Shown here: positions 60,549-64,000 of the stretch, one piece after another
How positions within the stretch are numbered: position 1 is the first letter of the stretch
How the letters are laid out: each line of letters starts with the position of its first letter
From: an uncultured Propionibacteriaceae bacterium
GTDB taxonomy: Bacteria > Actinomycetota > Actinomycetes > Propionibacteriales > Propionibacteriaceae
NCBI GenBank assembly: GCA_945911015.1
Contig: CAMDZW010000003.1
Coordinates: 124,001 to 188,000 of the forward strand
DNA length: 64,000 nucleotides
Direction of reading: 5' to 3'
Translations under genes and position numbers: made by a program
The notes under the pieces: generated by a model
What the model was told of the DNA's origin: nothing
Database searches by the model: none
Seen by the model: only the letters and a program-made list of their open reading frames with translations

Positions 60549-61532
60549 GTGCCCATCTCCTGCGCGGACCAGCTGATGGCCGAGCTCGGCATTCGGCCCG
60601 GGCTGACCAATGCGCTGGTGGTGGCCGCCGCCCTCGAGCGCAACATCATGGTCGGGGCGGGACCGCGCGGCCGGGTCCTCCTCACTGACGGCAGCACGAC
60701 CTTCTGGTACAACAATGGCCGGAGCAACATCAACTCGCCCTTGGCCTTCCGGGTGGCCAAGCACAAGGAGGTCACCAGCGCGCTGCTGCGCTCCCAACGT
60801 GTCGCTGCCCCTCGCAATGCGGTCTTCACCCAGGACGAGGCCAGCCAGGCCTGGGCCTGGGCGCAGCCGCTGCTGCCCGTGGTGGTGAAACCCAACAACG
60901 CCAAACACGGCGATCTGGTCCACCTGGGCATCTCTGACCACTCGTCCTTCCTCGACGCCTTCGCCGCGGTCTGCACCGCCCGCCACCGGGCCCTGGTCGA
61001 GGAACACCTGCCGGGCGTGGAACACCGGGTCCTGGTCATCGACCAACAGATCATCGCCGCCACCCGCCGGGTCCCGGCCCAGGTGGTCGGCGACGGCACC
61101 GCGACGATCACCGAACTCATCGACGCCCGCAACCACGCCCGGGCCGACGACCCGATCCATCGGCAGGTCCGACTGGATGCCGCGGTCCGGGCCGAACTCG
61201 CCGACCAGGACCTCACCGTGGACTCCGTGCCGGCCCCCGGTCAGGGCATCCGACTCCGGGAGACCTCGAACATCCACACCGGTGGTGACGCGATCGATGC
61301 CACCCACGAACTCACCCCGGCAGAACGGGACTTCGTGATCGGTGCCGCGGCGGCGCTCGAGGGTGTCCGACTGGCCGGCTTCGATGTGCTGCTTGCCCGT
61401 GACCGGGTCGGCACCGATCCCTACATCCTCGAGGTCAACGCCAGCCCGATGTTGGCGATGCACCACTTCCCGTTGCGGGGCAGGCCCCGCGATGCCGCCG
61501 GAAGCCTCATCGAGGCCATGTTCGGTCTGTGA
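60549..61532 (+). CDS. ATP-grasp ligase related to cyanophycin synthetase
   Basis: 327 residues. The ATP-grasp marks are complete: 'LPVVVKPNNAKHGDLV', 'VEEHLPGVEHRVLVIDQQI', 'ETSNIHTGGDAIDATHEL' and the metal site 'YILEVNASPMLAMH'. These match the second half of CphA, which forms amide bonds by way of an acyl phosphate. The N-terminal 80 residues align with the segment ahead of the ATP-grasp core in the fusion protein, so the two are paralogues. The GTG start has a -10 box before it; an ATG at 60492 would add 19 Arg-rich residues that look non-coding. Of the three, this one looks the most intact. Confidence 0.82.
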   Translation: MPISCADQLMAELGIRPGLTNALVVAAALERNIMVGAGPRGRVLLTDGSTTFWYNNGRSNINSPLAFRVAKHKEVTSALLRSQRVAAPRNAVFTQDEASQAWAWAQPLLPVVVKPNNAKHGDLVHLGISDHSSFLDAFAAVCTARHRALVEEHLPGVEHRVLVIDQQIIAATRRVPAQVVGDGTATITELIDARNHARADDPIHRQVRLDAAVRAELADQDLTVDSVPAPGQGIRLRETSNIHTGGDAIDATHELTPAERDFVIGAAAALEGVRLAGFDVLLARDRVGTDPYILEVNASPMLAMHHFPLRGRPRDAAGSLIEAMFGL

Positions 61533-61533
61533 C

Positions 61534-63231
61534 TCACTCGATGAAGCGCAGCTGTCCCCGGTTCAGTGCCCGGATCACCGAGGCATGCGGAGTCAGCAGC
61601 GGCACCCGGTCATGGCTGAGCCGTGACCGCTGCTTCAACGCCACCCGCACACCGGTCCGGGCCAGTTTCTCGGCTCGTCTGACCTCGGCCCGTTGCTCCC
61701 GAGCCGACGCTCCGAACCAGTCGCAGACCACCTCGACCTCGTGGGTCTCCACCCCCTTCGGTCCGGCAACCGCCGGCGGCGCATAGTACGGCCGTTGCCC
61801 ATCCTGGTCGATCCTGGGCACTCCCCCGGCACGCTTCACATCCGCATGCCAGGCCTCGTAGCAGGAGCGGTGCACTCGCCGAGCCGTGCTCACTCGGTAG
61901 CGGCTGATGTCTCCACCCGACAACGAGCCCGAGTTCACCAGCTGCAGTGTCAGCGGGGCCGCCGGCACCAGGATCGGCACCGGCACACCGAAACCGACCT
62001 CGAGGCGCTGGCGGAACTCGGCGTCACCGGCCTTGCGGATCCGGTCGAAGCCGCCGATCCGTGCCACCACCGGGCCGATCCGGAACATCAGGCTCGGCTC
62101 ACACAACTTCATCCCGAGGCTGCGGGAGTTGACCAGCTCAAGTCGCTCGGTCACTCGGGCGCTCATCGTCAGGTTCGCCATCTGATCGGGATGGTCGACC
62201 AGATGCTGGGCCTGGATCGCGAACCGGTCCGGGTGCGCCCAGTCATCGGAATCGTGGAAGGTGATGAACTCACCGCGAGCCAGCTCCAGTGCACGGTTGC
62301 GGATGGCATAGGTGCCGCCGTTGCACGGCATCCGATGGACGTGGACCCGCGGGTCGAGTGCGGCCGCGTCGGCCAGCACCGCCGCATACTCCGGGCCCGA
62401 GCAGTCGTCGAAGACCAGGACCTCCAACGACTCCCAGCGCGAGGCGAGCACTGACCGTACGGCTGCGATCAGGCGGTGATCGGGGCGAAACGCCGAGATC
62501 ACCACCGACACCATCGGTCCCGACATCGGTTCAGCATGACCCGTGCCCACCACCCTGTCGTACGGGTCTGGGATGTCGTACGGGTCTGGGGCAGGCCCGT
62601 CAAGGCTGAGCCCCCGGAGGCCGACAGCCTCGTACCACTGGTTGAACAGGGCGAGCCAGTCGGCCACCGCGGAGGGGTCGCCAGAGTCCAGATCCGTGGC
62701 CACGAACGGATTGTTGACATCGACCAGGAAGCGGTGGTCAACCTCACCGTCACCGACCAACTCGGCCCGGGCCCGGGCATGGTGGCCCAAACTGATCAGA
62801 GCCTCGAACCAGACGGCGCGGGCCGTGGTCGACATACCGCCCACCCCGTACCGGCCCCGCGTCCATTCCAGCAGCAACAACGCATCCCGGCGATCCTCCG
62901 GATCAAGGTTCTGGTTGAACAGCAACCAGGCCACCGATTCCAGATGGCGGCGCTTGATGCCGTTCAGCACCGTCAATGCATCATCATCCTGGGCATCGGT
63001 GGCGATGACGCGCGCCGCTTCGCGGATGTCCTCCACCGTGGCGCGGTCCCGGGAGACGGCCAGAGCGTAGCGGGCTGTCACGGCGGTGTCGCCGGTCACG
63101 GCCGCCAGTCGCAGCAACCGGTGCTCGCGGACCGAGGGCAGGACCCGGGCTGCCATCCGGGCCAGACCATCCATCTGCTGCATCGAGCCCCGCCGAGCGA
63201 CCTGGCGAGCGATTCGTTCCAGGCGCGACAT
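61534..63231 (-). CDS. Glycosyltransferase family 2 protein with long N-terminal extension
   Basis: 565 residues. A helical N-terminal part of about 240 residues is followed by a GT-A domain: 'MVSVVISAFRPDHRLIAAVR', 'VLVFDDCSG', 'GGTYAIRNRALELARG' and the metal-type 'FITFHDSDDWAHPDR'. It should add sugars to a surface polymer. Convergent with the ATP-grasp operon, one base apart. A tandem 18-bp duplication (62557-62592) repeats the residues PDPYD just before the GT domain. Start ATG at 63231, 10 bp after the upstream gene's stop, begins a basic amphipathic helix. Confidence 0.87.
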   Translation of the reverse strand: MSRLERIARQVARRGSMQQMDGLARMAARVLPSVREHRLLRLAAVTGDTAVTARYALAVSRDRATVEDIREAARVIATDAQDDDALTVLNGIKRRHLESVAWLLFNQNLDPEDRRDALLLLEWTRGRYGVGGMSTTARAVWFEALISLGHHARARAELVGDGEVDHRFLVDVNNPFVATDLDSGDPSAVADWLALFNQWYEAVGLRGLSLDGPAPDPYDIPDPYDRVVGTGHAEPMSGPMVSVVISAFRPDHRLIAAVRSVLASRWESLEVLVFDDCSGPEYAAVLADAAALDPRVHVHRMPCNGGTYAIRNRALELARGEFITFHDSDDWAHPDRFAIQAQHLVDHPDQMANLTMSARVTERLELVNSRSLGMKLCEPSLMFRIGPVVARIGGFDRIRKAGDAEFRQRLEVGFGVPVPILVPAAPLTLQLVNSGSLSGGDISRYRVSTARRVHRSCYEAWHADVKRAGGVPRIDQDGQRPYYAPPAVAGPKGVETHEVEVVCDWFGASAREQRAEVRRAEKLARTGVRVALKQRSRLSHDRVPLLTPHASVIRALNRGQLRFIE

Positions 63232-63241
63232 CACAGCACCA

Positions 63242-64000
63242 TCAGGGCTGGGCCACCAGACTGTGGCCACAGGACCCGGGCTCAGTGACCCAGGCCGGTT
63301 CGACATAGGTCGCCAGCAACTCACGCTGGTGGGTGGTCAGCCCGATGCCGGCCAGGGACGGCACCATGCGGGCCCGACGGCCATGGATGGCAGCAAGATT
63401 GAGCAGTGTCGCACTCGGTTCGCCGATGACCTCGGCCGCGGTCAGCACGCTCGGATCAAGCTCGGCAGGACCGTTGCCGCCGACCACCTCGAGCCCGTCG
63501 TACAGCTGTGGGTCCTCGGCCGGATGGTGGCGCACGACGGGATGTTTGCCCTCGGCCCGGAGCATGGCGGCGATCTGGTGGACCTGGTCCAGGTGAGTGT
63601 CGACGTCGAGCAGTCCGGTGATCACCCTCGGCTGGGTGAGGATGACTGCTCGTTCCGGATCGACGGTCAGGGGTCCGACCCGGCGCCGGAACTCGCGGGC
63701 CACCTGTTCGTTCACCTGCCAGCCGGTCTCCTCCCGTTGGAACAGGGCCCATCGGTCCCGGGGCACCAGCCGCCGCGAGGGACTCGGATCGGGCTTGGCA
63801 TAGCTGCGCAAGCCGTCATCGGTGACCACGACATGGGGGGTGCGGCCGGGATTGGCGGCCAGCATCGCGGCCAGCACCGACCGCTGCGGTGCCCCGACCG
63901 AGATGTGAGTCGCCCAGTGGTCGTGCGGGAACCGCCAGCGACCAAGACCGGAGCCGCCCCCTGCAGCACCCAGCTCCAGCTCGATCCGCGGATCGGTGGG
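63242..64000 (-). CDS. Glycosyltransferase-like protein, 5' end outside window
   Basis: The frame is open to the end of the window, so the N-terminus is missing; 252 residues are visible. 'AVILTQPRVITGLLDVDTH' followed by 'AEGKHPVVRHHPAEDPQLY' and 'AAEVIGEPSATLLNLAAIHG' give the pattern of GT-B nucleotide-binding halves of polysialyltransferase-type enzymes, with the H-P pair and the later S-A-T. It is transcribed with the GT2 gene that starts 10 bp on. I cannot assign the sugar. Confidence 0.5.
   Translation of the reverse strand, partial: PTDPRIELELGAAGGGSGLGRWRFPHDHWATHISVGAPQRSVLAAMLAANPGRTPHVVVTDDGLRSYAKPDPSPSRRLVPRDRWALFQREETGWQVNEQVAREFRRRVGPLTVDPERAVILTQPRVITGLLDVDTHLDQVHQIAAMLRAEGKHPVVRHHPAEDPQLYDGLEVVGGNGPAELDPSVLTAAEVIGEPSATLLNLAAIHGRRARMVPSLAGIGLTTHQRELLATYVEPAWVTEPGSCGHSLVAQP

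Noticed and set aside
1..64000. CRISPR array, tRNA genes, prophage or insertion sequence
   Set aside because: No regularly spaced repeats, no cloverleaf with a conserved T-loop and no transposase or integrase motif was seen on either strand by eye.

Overview
The window is high-GC DNA from an actinobacterium. Three kinds of evidence point to Actinomycetota, and the style of the genes fits Propionibacteriaceae, although the genus cannot be fixed from sequence alone. First, there is a type I-beta glutamine synthetase glnA, a second glutamine synthetase glnA2 and the adenylyltransferase glnE, together with DUF4191, DUF2510 and RDD proteins. Second, many genes appear to be leaderless: a TANNNT -10 box lies 6-7 nt before the start codon. 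Third, the RNase P RNA is of the class A type. Nearly every base is coding and there is no insertion sequence, prophage, CRISPR array or tRNA that I can support.

Layout. 1-12.6 kb holds housekeeping and small metabolic genes. These are DUF4191, a NYN nuclease, a cupin regulator divergent from a flavin reductase-methyltransferase fusion, an ABC-F protein, an N-acyl-D-amino-acid deacylase paired with an Asp/Glu racemase, and a BtuFCD-type importer behind a cobalamin riboswitch. 12.6-17.7 kb holds a NodB deacetylase and a Ugp-like ABC importer without an ATPase. 17.2-29 kb is the nitrogen block: RDD protein, glnA, an MMPL exporter with a MarR regulator, glnE, and glnA2. An inducible-looking erm rRNA methyltransferase with a leaderless leader peptide sits between glnE and glnA2. 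The two glutamine synthetase genes share the box GTAAC-N6-GTTAC. 29-44.6 kb is mixed: Rrf2/TauE, map, an acyltransferase fusion, rnpB, the RNB/RNase HI/zinc-ribbon operon, peptidase P, and cardiolipin synthase.

44.7-49.1 kb is an RpiR-regulated importer resembling the NgcEFG N-acetylglucosamine/chitobiose system. It ends in a strong terminator.

49.3-64 kb is a cell-surface polymer locus and the most unusual part. An ABC-2 polysaccharide exporter (permease plus ATPase) is followed by a nucleotide-sugar dehydrogenase, an asparagine-synthase-like protein without a glutaminase domain, an unknown protein, a glycosyltransferase, a sugar-transfer-type ATP-grasp protein, and three mutually related cyanophycin-synthetase-like ATP-grasp proteins. 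One of these is a three-part fusion of an enolase-superfamily domain, an ATP-grasp domain and an acylphosphatase-like domain. The genes overlap by 4-8 bp and so look translationally coupled. Two convergent glycosyltransferase-type genes close the window. I infer a pathway that forms amide bonds on, or alongside, an exported uronic-acid-containing glycan. The chemistry is not established.
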